Below are positions 56,484 through 64,000 of a stretch of 64,000 nucleotides of DNA, in pieces. Numbering within the stretch: position 1 is the stretch's first letter; every line of letters begins with the position of its first letter. Source of the DNA: Thermocatellispora tengchongensis (GTDB lineage Bacteria > Actinomycetota > Actinomycetes > Streptosporangiales > Streptosporangiaceae); NCBI RefSeq assembly GCF_014202315.1, contig NZ_JACHGN010000029.1, positions 62,001 to 126,000 of the forward strand. Reading direction: 5' to 3'. The position numbers and the translations under genes were made by a program. The notes under the pieces are model-generated. The model was not told where the DNA came from and did no database searches. It worked only from the letters and a program-made list of their open reading frames with translations.

Positions 56484-58253
56484 ATGGGCTACCCCGGGGA
56501 ACCGCCACGCCGCCAGCCGTACGACGGGCAGGAGCCGTCCGCTCCACGCGGAGAGAGCTGGTTCGACGCGCCGCGCCGCGGCCGGTCCGAGGGCCCTCCT
56601 CCCGGCACCGGCCCCGCCACCGGCCCGTTCGGCCGGCCTGACAGCGGGCCCGCCACGGGCCCGTTCGGCCCGCCCGAGACCGGCCCCGCCACCGGCCCGT
56701 TCGGGACGTCTGACCCCGGGCCGGCCACCGGCCCCTTCGGCCCGCCCGACATCGGTCCGTCCTCCGGCCCGGCCACGGGGCCGCTGTCCGCCGTCCCGCC
56801 GTACGACCCGTACGCGCCCGGCGGCCCGTACGCCCCCGAGCCCGCGCCCGCCGCGCCCGAGCGTCCGATGGCGTTCGGCGACCAGGGCGGCCTCGGCGGC
56901 ACGGGCGCGTTCTCCCGGCCCGCCGACTTCGGCCCGCCGTCGCCGGTCAACGGCAACCGGCCGATCAACGGCGCGCGGCACACGTACGGCGGCGGGCCGA
57001 GCGCCCCCGACGCCGGCGCGCCCGCCCCGGGACGCCCGCCCGCGGCGCCCGGCGCCCAGTCCTTCACCGACCTGCTCAACAACCGTCAGGGCGGGCTGGG
57101 CACCGCCGACCCCCTGGGCCCCGCGCCGTCGCCCACGGGGCGGCCCGACCCGGGGTTCGACGCCTTCAACCCCCGGCCCGACGCCTTCGGCCCCGGACCC
57201 GACGCCTTCAACCCCGCGCCCGACGCCTTCAAGCCTGGACCCGACGCCTTCGGCCCCGGACCCGACGCCTTCGGCCCCCGGCCCGACGCGTTCGGCCGTC
57301 CGGAGGCGCCGCCGCCGTCCCAGCAGCAGGCGCGGCGCGAGGCGCCGTACGAGCCGCGCCGCCGCGCCCCGGAGGGCGACCCCGCCGAGCGGCAGGGCCC
57401 GCCGTCGGGGCCGATCGGCGAGCCCGTGCCGGCCGCCGCCCCGCTGCAGAGCCCGCGTCCGGCGGACGAGGAGCCGATCAAGCCCGACCCGCCGCGGCGC
57501 AAGGAGATGTGGAGCCCGTACGACGAGGGCCCGCGCTCCCGCCGCCCCGTCTACATCGCGCTGGTCGCGGTCGCCCTGCTGGTGGCGGGCGGCTTCGGGC
57601 TGGCCGCCATGGCGTCCTCCGGCGACGACGACGCGACCGCCACGGCCGAGCCCGCTCCCCGCCCCACCGCCTCGCTGCCGCCCGCGGCCCCGGGCGGCAA
57701 GGACGGCTTCGCGGCGTCGCGCGCCACCGACAAGTACCCGCTGACGCTCAACGAGATCTTCCCCAAGAAGAAGATCACCAAGGGCGGCGCCACGTACGTG
57801 ATGACCACCCGCAGGACCGACAAGACCTGCAAGAACGGCGCGACCGGCGACAAGCTGATCAAGGCGCTGTCCACCGGCAAGTGCAACCAGCTCCTGCGCG
57901 CCAGCTTCCGCGACTCGTCCGGCAAGATCATCGGCACCGTCGGCGTGGCCAACCTGCAGACGGCCAAGATGGCCGCCAAGGTCGTCTCGGTCGCGGCGGG
58001 CGGCAAGCTGGAGGACTACGTCAAGCCGCTCCCCGGCAAGGACGAGGTGACCAAGGCGCTGGGCAGCGGCCAGGCCAACGCCGGCGCCTGGCGGCACGGG
58101 CACTACGCGGTGCTGCTGTGGTTCCAGTTCAAGGACGGGCACACCCCCACCACGAGCGAACGCAAGAAGCTCACCAAGGCGGCGCTCGACATCACCGACG
58201 CCACCGTCTTCCCCGCGCTGGACTCCCGCACCCTCACCGGACGCCGCCCGTGA
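56484..58253 (+). CDS. Proline-rich single-pass membrane protein, paralogue A
   Basis: A 589-residue protein. The first ~350 residues are cytoplasmic, disordered and Pro/Gly-rich, with TGPFG[RPT] units near 50-90 and PDAFGPG units near 230-270. A membrane helix follows (YIALVAVALLVAGGFGLAAM, ~354-378). The external ~190-residue domain starts YPLTLNEIFPKKKITKGG, has Cys in DKTCKNG and GKCNQLL, and contains HYAVLLWFQFKDGHTPTTSER. The same external domain ends the next gene's product. I do not recognise the family; no catalytic motif is visible. Confidence 0.82.
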   Translation: MGYPGEPPRRQPYDGQEPSAPRGESWFDAPRRGRSEGPPPGTGPATGPFGRPDSGPATGPFGPPETGPATGPFGTSDPGPATGPFGPPDIGPSSGPATGPLSAVPPYDPYAPGGPYAPEPAPAAPERPMAFGDQGGLGGTGAFSRPADFGPPSPVNGNRPINGARHTYGGGPSAPDAGAPAPGRPPAAPGAQSFTDLLNNRQGGLGTADPLGPAPSPTGRPDPGFDAFNPRPDAFGPGPDAFNPAPDAFKPGPDAFGPGPDAFGPRPDAFGRPEAPPPSQQQARREAPYEPRRRAPEGDPAERQGPPSGPIGEPVPAAAPLQSPRPADEEPIKPDPPRRKEMWSPYDEGPRSRRPVYIALVAVALLVAGGFGLAAMASSGDDDATATAEPAPRPTASLPPAAPGGKDGFAASRATDKYPLTLNEIFPKKKITKGGATYVMTTRRTDKTCKNGATGDKLIKALSTGKCNQLLRASFRDSSGKIIGTVGVANLQTAKMAAKVVSVAAGGKLEDYVKPLPGKDEVTKALGSGQANAGAWRHGHYAVLLWFQFKDGHTPTTSERKKLTKAALDITDATVFPALDSRTLTGRRP

Positions 58254-58352
58254 TCCCCCGAACCTCCCACAGAGGTGACAAAGACCATCAAAAGGGCAGC
58301 GGTTCCGGTTATACCGGGGTGACGATCTCCGTCTCTCGCTACAGTGCGGCGT

Positions 58353-61300
58353 ATGCGTGGTCAGGATCCGCGGTCCGAGCACGAAGCTGAGCTCGACGGC
58401 TCGTCCGCCCCGGCGACCCCGCCGCCGAGCTTCGGCCGGCCGACCGTCGCCCCGCCGCCGCCCGGCCCCCAGCAGTCCCCCGGACACCCGGCACCGTACG
58501 CCGGCCCCAGCCCGCAGGCGGCGCCCGTCGGCGTGCCCGCGCCCCCGGACCCCGACGCCGACGTCCTGCCGGCCGCCGAGCCCCACACCCCGGCCGCCGT
58601 CGCCCAGCCCTGGGAGGTGCCCGCCGACGGCCCCGCCTACGACTGGTACGCCGGCGCCCCCACCGACCCCAACCTGCCCGCGCCCGCCGCCCCGGAGCGT
58701 CCCACCCCCGCCAATCCGGACGATCCAGACAATCCAGGACGACCCGGCCCCACCGACCTGGAGCGTCCCGCTCACGCCGACCTGAACTGGAAGCCGCCCG
58801 CGACCTTCACCGCCGCGGCGGCGGGCATGGCCGTGTGGCCCGGCGCCGCCGACTCCTCCGCCGCCGCGCCCTGGCCGGCCGCCACCGGCGAGCCCGTCGA
58901 GGACCCCGAGCCCGCGCCCGTCCCCGAGCCCCCGTCCGACCTCGCCCCGCTGCGCTTCGCCACGGCCGACGAGCCAAGGGACGAGATCGTCTGGCCCCCG
59001 CCCGGCCCCGACGCCGCCGACGGCACGGCAGTGGCGCGAGAGGCCGCCTCCCCGGCCCCCGGACTCTCACCTGGACAGGACGCCCCGGAGCCCGGCGACG
59101 CCCAGGACGCCTCGCACGAGTTCCACGCTCGCGACGACGCGAGCGGCGTTTCCGGCACCGAGCGCGACACCCGAAACGACGTCGGCGACGCCCAGGGCAC
59201 GAGCCGCGACGAGCCGCAGGACGTACCGGATGCCGACGCGGCGCGGACCGCGGCGTCCGACGCGTCCGGCCCCCGCGACGCGACCGGTCCCGCTCCCGGC
59301 GAGGGCTTCGGGGCGGGCGACGCCACGCTGACCAGGCCCGTGCACCGGCCCCGGGAACCCCAGGACATCCCGGTCTGGCCTCCCCGCCCCACCTCCCGCG
59401 ACACCGCCCCCACGGTGACGGCGCCGGGCGAGGAGACCATCCCCGTCGCACGCGGCGAGAGCACCATCCCGGCAGGAACCCCTACCGGTGACCACCCCTC
59501 TACCAGCGCCACCGAAGGGCCACCCGTGCTTCAGGGACGCGTCGATCCGATCGACTCCCCGCCCCCTCCCCCGGGCCACACCTCCCCCTCGCCCGACGGC
59601 GTGCAAGACGCCCCGACCGGTCCCGCCGACCAGAGCGGGCCCGGCCCGTACGCGGGCCCGGCCGACATGCCCGCAGGCCAGGCGATCCACGGCATGCAGG
59701 GCACGCACAACCCCATGGGCTACCCGCAACCGTCTGCGCCGCCCTTCCCAGGCCAGGACGCCCTCGGCCACCCGCCGGCGGGGCCCCACGACGCCGCCCC
59801 ATACCCGGCGCCGTTCCCGAACCCCGGCCCCGACCAGAACGGCGCGCAGGGCCCGAACGGCGGCCCGGCACCGTTCCCCGCACCGGGTCCCAACCCCGGG
59901 CACTTCCAGGACGGCGCGCCCACCCCGTTCCCCCCGCCCGGCGTCCCCCAGGACGGAGCGCCCGGCCCCAACAGCGGCCCGACGCCCTTCCCCGCACCGG
60001 CCGCGAACGGCGGCCCCGGGCCTGACGCCGCGTACGGCCCCACCCCGTTCCCCCCGCCCGGCCCCAACGCCGCGCACTTCCAGGACGGCCTGCCCACCCC
60101 GTTCCCCCCGCCCGGCGTCCCCCAGGACGGAGCGCTCGGCCCCAACAGCGGCCCGACGCCGTTCCCGGGGCACGGCCCGAACAGCGGCCCCACACCCTTC
60201 CCAGGACACGGCCCGAACAGCGGCCCCACACCCTTCCCGGGACACGATCCGAACACCGGCCCGACGCCGTTCCCGGGACACGGTCCCAACAGCGGCCCCA
60301 CGCCCTTCCCCGGGCACGAGCCCAGCACCGGACCAACCCCCTTCCCCGCGCACGGGGCCGATGCCGGACACGGTCACGACCACGCGCACGGACCCGACAG
60401 CGGCCCGGCGCCGTTCGCCGCGCCGGGCCCGCACGGCGGTCCCGGGCCTCAGCAGGGCTCTGAGCCGGGCTTCCCGGCCGGTCCCCCCTTCCCCCCGCCC
60501 TTCGGGTCGGTGGACGGCCCCGACGGCAGCGTCTCGCCCAACGCGGCGACTCCGCCCAACGGGTTCGGGGTGACGGCGCAGTTCGGTGACTCCGGCTTCC
60601 CGGCCGCGCCGCCGCAGTCCGGTAACGGCGCCGGGGCGCCGGGGGCTCCGCTGCCGCCCGTGAACGGGGCCGAGTTCCCCGCCTCCCCCAACGGCTCGGG
60701 ACCGCACTCGCCGGGCGACGGCACCGGATTCCCCCCGCCGCCACACGCGGGCGGAACCGACTTCCATGTGCCACCGCAGGCCCTGCCGCCTCACGCGGGC
60801 AACGGGACCGGCGCGCAGCAGGCCGCGCCCGCCCCGTGGGCCGAGGCGCAGACCGGCGACCAGCAGGCCATGCGGGCGCCCGCGCTGCCGCCGTTCGGCG
60901 AGACCAAGAGCCAGCCGCAGGGCGAGCCGGGCCAGGTCACCTCGCTCCTCCCGTCGAGCGGGGCCGCCGGCATCGGGGCGCCGTCACACGCGGGGGCACC
61001 TCCCGGAGCCCCGGCGGCGCCCGCGGATGGCGGCGCCGCGCCCTGGGGAGCCGCAGCCCAGGAGCAGGAGCCATGGGGCGGCCCCGGCGGGGCCGTGCGG
61101 GGCAACGAGCTGCCTCCACCCCCGCCCCTGTCCGAGGGCCCGCGCGGGCCGTTCACCCCGCCGCCCACCGGCGGGGAGGGCGAGCCCGCCACCCTGGCGC
61201 CGCCGCGGGAGCGCAAGCGGCGTACGGGGCTGCTCGTGGCGGCGGCGGTGCTCGTCGCGGCGGCCGTGGGCGCCGGGGGCTACTTCGGGTTCCTGGCGCT

Positions 61301-61919
61301 GACGGGCTCCGACGACAACCGCGGGACCACGGCCCAGCCGCTCCCCCGCCCAAGCAGCGGCGGCGAGGTCGGCCCGGAGGCGGTCGGGGCGTCCGTGCTC
61401 GACGACGAGACCACCGACCCGCAGAAGATGACCCTGGCCGAGGCGTTCCCCGACCGCAAGATCGAGATCGCGGGGCTGACCTTCACCCGGGTGGCGCAGG
61501 AGCTCACCGAGACCTGCGAGAAGGCGGCGCTGGGCGACTTCGCCGAGGCCCTGAAGCTGAACCGGTGCACGGCCGTGCTGCGCGCGACGTACGTGGACGC
61601 CAAGAAGCGGTTCGCGGTCACGACCGGCATCGCGGTGATGCCCACCAAGGAGAGCGCCATCGCGGCCGACAAGGCCAAGAGCCTGGCGCAGAACGTGTGG
61701 TTCCGCGGGCTGGCCGGCAAGAAGGGCTCGGGCGCCGACCGGGTGCACATCGCGGGCGGCTACGCGTCCGGGCTGGTGTGGGGCCGCTACATCGTGTTCA
61801 GCTACGCCACCAACGCCGACGGCCACACCCCCACGGCCAAGGAGAAGGGGCTGGGCAAGGTGAGCGGCGAGTTCCGCGACAACACCGCCATGGTCCTGGA
61901 GCGCCGCATCACCGGCTGA
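58353..61919 (+). CDS. Giant proline-rich single-pass membrane protein, paralogue B
   Basis: An 1188-residue protein (a GTG 9 bp upstream is an alternative start). Residues 1 to ~955 are low-complexity Pro/Ala/Gly/Asp-rich and cytoplasmic. They include runs of a 12-residue GPNSGPTPFPGH repeat around 590-680. One membrane helix lies near 958-985. The external domain (MTLAEAFPDRKIEIAGLTF, ETCEKAALGD, NRCTAVLRATY, YIVFSYATNADGHTPTAKEK) aligns with paralogue A, including both cysteines and DGHTPT. The pair probably arose by duplication; the large disordered cytoplasmic part suggests scaffolding or phosphorylation, which is inference. Confidence 0.82.
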   Translation: MRGQDPRSEHEAELDGSSAPATPPPSFGRPTVAPPPPGPQQSPGHPAPYAGPSPQAAPVGVPAPPDPDADVLPAAEPHTPAAVAQPWEVPADGPAYDWYAGAPTDPNLPAPAAPERPTPANPDDPDNPGRPGPTDLERPAHADLNWKPPATFTAAAAGMAVWPGAADSSAAAPWPAATGEPVEDPEPAPVPEPPSDLAPLRFATADEPRDEIVWPPPGPDAADGTAVAREAASPAPGLSPGQDAPEPGDAQDASHEFHARDDASGVSGTERDTRNDVGDAQGTSRDEPQDVPDADAARTAASDASGPRDATGPAPGEGFGAGDATLTRPVHRPREPQDIPVWPPRPTSRDTAPTVTAPGEETIPVARGESTIPAGTPTGDHPSTSATEGPPVLQGRVDPIDSPPPPPGHTSPSPDGVQDAPTGPADQSGPGPYAGPADMPAGQAIHGMQGTHNPMGYPQPSAPPFPGQDALGHPPAGPHDAAPYPAPFPNPGPDQNGAQGPNGGPAPFPAPGPNPGHFQDGAPTPFPPPGVPQDGAPGPNSGPTPFPAPAANGGPGPDAAYGPTPFPPPGPNAAHFQDGLPTPFPPPGVPQDGALGPNSGPTPFPGHGPNSGPTPFPGHGPNSGPTPFPGHDPNTGPTPFPGHGPNSGPTPFPGHEPSTGPTPFPAHGADAGHGHDHAHGPDSGPAPFAAPGPHGGPGPQQGSEPGFPAGPPFPPPFGSVDGPDGSVSPNAATPPNGFGVTAQFGDSGFPAAPPQSGNGAGAPGAPLPPVNGAEFPASPNGSGPHSPGDGTGFPPPPHAGGTDFHVPPQALPPHAGNGTGAQQAAPAPWAEAQTGDQQAMRAPALPPFGETKSQPQGEPGQVTSLLPSSGAAGIGAPSHAGAPPGAPAAPADGGAAPWGAAAQEQEPWGGPGGAVRGNELPPPPPLSEGPRGPFTPPPTGGEGEPATLAPPRERKRRTGLLVAAAVLVAAAVGAGGYFGFLALTGSDDNRGTTAQPLPRPSSGGEVGPEAVGASVLDDETTDPQKMTLAEAFPDRKIEIAGLTFTRVAQELTETCEKAALGDFAEALKLNRCTAVLRATYVDAKKRFAVTTGIAVMPTKESAIAADKAKSLAQNVWFRGLAGKKGSGADRVHIAGGYASGLVWGRYIVFSYATNADGHTPTAKEKGLGKVSGEFRDNTAMVLERRITG

Positions 61920-61976
61920 CCCCGACCCGCCCGCCCGGTGGGGCAGGCGGACGCCAAGGCCGGACGGGTGGGTGGG

Positions 61977-62894
61977 TCAGGCCGGCGGGGCCAGGGTGCG
62001 CAGGCGGCGGGTCTGGGCGGCTCTGGCGGCGAGGTCCGGCTGTGCCGGGTAGCGGACCTCCTCCAGGCACAGGCCGTGCGCCGGGGCCACGTGTACGCCC
62101 GAGTCGCGTACGGCCCTGGCCAGCACCTCCCCCGGCCACTCGACCGGGCGGCGGCCGTCGCCCACGGCCAGCAGCGAGCCGACCAGGGCGCGCACCATGG
62201 AGTGGCAGAACGCGTCGGCCACGACGGTCGCGACGAGCACCCCGTCGTCCTCGCGCGCCCAGTCGAGCCGCTGCAGCTCGCGGATCGTGGTGGCGCCCTC
62301 GCGCTTCTTGCAGAAGGCGGCGAAGTCGTGCTCCCCGAGCAGGCGGGAGGCGGCGGCGTTCAACAGGTCGAGGTCGAGGGGACGCAGGTGCCACAGGACC
62401 TCGTGCCGCCGCAGCGGGTCCACCCCGCCCGGCGCGTCGCTCACCCGGTACGCGTACCGCCGGGAAAGCGCGGAGAACCGGGCGTCGAAGCCCTCAGGAG
62501 CCACGCTGAGCCGGTGAACGCGCACATCCGCGGGCAGAACCCCGGACAGCCGCCTCAGCAGCGCAGGAAGCCGCTCAGCGACGCCGAGCGGTTCGAGGGG
62601 TTCGAGCGGGCCGCCCGGCGGGACCTGGGCGGCGGCCGGATGACGGCGGTCGCGGGTCAGCGCGTCGAAGGAGGCCACGGGCAGGTCCACGTGCGCGACC
62701 TGGCCGCGGGCGTGCACGCCGGCGTCGGTGCGCCCGGCGACGGTGAGCCCGGGAGGCGGGTCGAGGCGCAGAATCCGCCCCAGGGCCGACTCGATCTCAC
62801 CCTGCACGGTACGCCTGCCGGGCTGCGCGGCCCAGCCGGAGAAACCGGTGCCGTCGTATCCGAGATCGAGCCGGACGCGTACGACATCCTGCAC
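61977..62894 (-). CDS. truA: tRNA pseudouridine(38-40) synthase TruA
   Basis: A 305-residue enzyme that makes pseudouridine in the anticodon arm. [18 protein letters not shown] starts the fold and the catalytic Asp57 lies in [32 protein letters not shown] and [18 protein letters not shown] follow in order. GTG start. It lies downstream of rplQ in the usual rpoA-rplQ-truA order, separated from it by a repeat-filled 328-bp gap. Confidence 0.96.
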   Translation of the reverse strand: MQDVVRVRLDLGYDGTGFSGWAAQPGRRTVQGEIESALGRILRLDPPPGLTVAGRTDAGVHARGQVAHVDLPVASFDALTRDRRHPAAAQVPPGGPLEPLEPLGVAERLPALLRRLSGVLPADVRVHRLSVAPEGFDARFSALSRRYAYRVSDAPGGVDPLRRHEVLWHLRPLDLDLLNAAASRLLGEHDFAAFCKKREGATTIRELQRLDWAREDDGVLVATVVADAFCHSMVRALVGSLLAVGDGRRPVEWPGEVLARAVRDSGVHVAPAHGLCLEEVRYPAQPDLAARAAQTRRLRTLAPPA

Positions 62895-62982
62895 GTTTCG
62901 CTCCTGTCACTCCCCTGACGAACGCTCATCGCCCCAGCACACCCGCCAGGCACCCACCACAGCCGCGCTCTCCGAAAACGCC

Positions 62983-63138
62983 ATGCTCCCCGGAAAGGCC
63001 ATGCTCCCGAGAACGCCACGCTCCCGGAAAGGCCACGCTCCCGAGAACGCCATGCTCCCGAGAACGCCATGCTCCCGAAGGGGCCATGCTCCCGGGAACG
63101 CCGTACCGCTCGCGAACACCATGCTTCCGGGAACGCGG
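62983..63138. repeat. 17-bp tandem repeat between rplQ and truA, nine copies
   Basis: Nine copies of a 17-bp unit of the type ATGCTCCCGAGAACGCC (two copies are 18 bp, two read ACGCTCC). The tract fills the gap between the rplQ terminator and truA. Each unit contains an ATG on the plus strand but the reading frame shifts with unit length, so it is not coding. Confidence 0.88.
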
Positions 63139-63140
63139 AC

Positions 63141-63179
63141 GGGCCCGGCGCCCCCGAGCGTAGCGGGGACACCGGGCCC
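63141..63179 (-). terminator. Terminator of rplQ
   Basis: GGGCCCGG / CCGGGCCC forms a perfect 8-bp outer stem, with an inner CCCCG / CGGGG stem. It lies ~45 bp after the rplQ stop codon. Confidence 0.75.
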
Positions 63180-63222
63180 GTATGGACCGAGCGCGGCCTC
63201 ACTTCCGGACAGAGCCGGTGGA

Positions 63223-63756
63223 TCAGGCCTCGTCCTTCTTGGCCTCGTCCTTGGGCTCCTCGGCCGCGTCCTGCGGCTCGTCGGCCACCGCGTCCTTCGG
63301 CTCCTCGGCCGCCTCGGCCGCCTCGGCGGTCTCGGCCGCCTTCGGGGCCTCGGCCGGAGCGGCGGCGGGGGTGGTGCGGGAGACGGTCACCGGGCGCATC
63401 GGCTCGGTCACCAGCTCGATGATCGCCATCGGCGCGTTGTCACCCTTACGCGGCCCGATCTTGGTGATCCGGGTGTAGCCGCCCGGACGCTCCGAGAACG
63501 TGGGAGCGATCTCCGTGAACAGGTGGTGGACGACGCCCTTGTCCCTGACGACGGTGAGCACCTGCCGGCGGTTGTGGATGTCGCCCTTCTTGGCCTTGGT
63601 GATCAGCCGCTCCGCCAACGGGCGCAGGCGCTTGGCCTTGGCCTCGGTGGTGCGGACGCGGCCGTGCTCGAACAGCTCGGTGGCGAGGTTCGCCAGGATG
63701 AGCTTCTCGTGCGCCGGACCGCCGCCCAGGCGAGGGCCCTTGGTGGGCTTCGGCAT
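63223..63756 (-). CDS. rplQ: 50S ribosomal protein L17
   Basis: A 177-residue L17. The core ([56 protein letters not shown]) is ~120 residues. An Ala/Glu/Pro/Lys-rich tail (~50 residues, [11 protein letters not shown]) follows, a common actinobacterial extension without known function. It follows rpoA on the same strand, about 110 bp downstream. Confidence 0.97.
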   Translation of the reverse strand: MPKPTKGPRLGGGPAHEKLILANLATELFEHGRVRTTEAKAKRLRPLAERLITKAKKGDIHNRRQVLTVVRDKGVVHHLFTEIAPTFSERPGGYTRITKIGPRKGDNAPMAIIELVTEPMRPVTVSRTTPAAAPAEAPKAAETAEAAEAAEEPKDAVADEPQDAAEEPKDEAKKDEA

Positions 63757-63865
63757 TGCCTTCTCCTTGTGAGTGAACCCGCCCCGGCCGTATCAGGTAC
63801 CGGAGTCGGGCCGGCGGGCGCGCGGTCGCACGACCGCGCGCCCCCGATGATCTAACGCGAAAAAC

Positions 63866-64000
63866 TCAGTACTGCTCGGTCTCGACGTAGCGGCTGTCGT
63901 CGTCGTCGCTGTAGTCGCCGGCCACCGCGCTCGGGTCGAACCCGGGCGGGGAGTCCTTGAGCGCGAGCGACATCTCGTGCAGCTTCTGCTTGACCTCTTC
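63866..64000 (-). CDS. rpoA: DNA-directed RNA polymerase alpha subunit, 3' end only
   Basis: Only the last 44 codons are in the window. Read on the minus strand they give [20 protein letters not shown] followed by FDPSA, an acidic run and a terminal ETEQY, the usual end of actinobacterial RpoA. Position directly before rplQ supports the call. The start lies beyond the window. Confidence 0.93.
   Translation of the reverse strand, partial: EEVKQKLHEMSLALKDSPPGFDPSAVAGDYSDDDDSRYVETEQY

Noticed and set aside
56298..58775. An 825-codon minus-strand frame over the proline-rich membrane protein
   Set aside because: It is a compositional shadow (runs of Gly/Arg/Val) without ribosome site or domain; the plus-strand gene has a membrane helix and a paralogue.
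62983..63138. CRISPR array or a small repetitive peptide gene
   Set aside because: Units of 17 bp have no spacers and shift frame with each copy.

Overview
The window is a gene-dense, very GC-rich stretch of a chromosome from the Actinomycetota. Evidence: frequent GTG/TTG starts, a duplicated IMP dehydrogenase (guaB/guaB3), a His-tailed GroEL1 beside groES, a ShbA/SigD-like sigma factor, a class F sortase, and membrane Ser/Thr kinases with HRDFKP loops. A Streptosporangiales-type actinomycete is my best guess; this is inference, as no rRNA or other marker settles it.

Layout. 0-10 kb: a 5'-truncated receptor Ser/Thr kinase, a beta-propeller lipoprotein, a secreted fungalysin-type (M36) metalloprotease, a GAF-domain regulator and a DUF899 protein. 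9.8-13.4 kb: a wrecked FAD monooxygenase followed by a lower-GC two-gene unit, a HEPN-like small protein translationally coupled to a 905-residue protein with a KGGVGRT MinD-like domain and a second P-loop NTPase. 13.9-20.5 kb: glpD with a DeoR-type regulator, nagA, guaB3 and guaB. 21-26 kb: a TrmB/LuxR-type regulator, a DUF5319 protein, a ShbA-like sigma factor with a tiny RsdA-like partner, and groES-groL under a CIRCE element.

26.4-31.3 kb is the most unusual part. Five small secreted paralogues (82-90 aa, two cysteines) lie in the same orientation, each with its own terminator; four share a matching promoter and the fifth keeps a degenerate one. Beyond a 1.2-kb gap filled with minisatellite DNA comes a sixth secreted protein, about 200 residues of which are a five-residue S-[F/Y/W/L]-N-[K/E]-[D/E] repeat. 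I match none of the six to a described family. The layout suggests a cell-surface or extracellular-matrix system in the spirit of chaplins and rodlins, but not identical to them.

31.6-36.6 kb: a THUMP-like methyltransferase, a hendecad-repeat coiled-coil protein and a complete receptor kinase. 36.6-47 kb: a long minus-strand run with tsaD, rimI, tsaB, a GNAT remnant, a class F sortase with a surface lipoprotein, tsaE, an alpha/beta hydrolase, alr, nnrD, acpS and a PhoX-type protein. It covers t6A tRNA modification, D-alanine supply, NAD(P)H repair and ACP activation. 47.2-52.8 kb: coaA, a DUF389 membrane protein and a four-gene ABC exporter operon. 52.9-64 kb: glmM-rpsI-rplM, a CAP-domain protein, two paralogous proline-rich single-pass membrane proteins, truA, rplQ and the 3' end of rpoA.

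No tRNA, rRNA, insertion sequence or CRISPR array was seen. Several intergenic spaces hold short tandem repeats (periods of about 17, 18, 23, 29, 39 and 63 bp).
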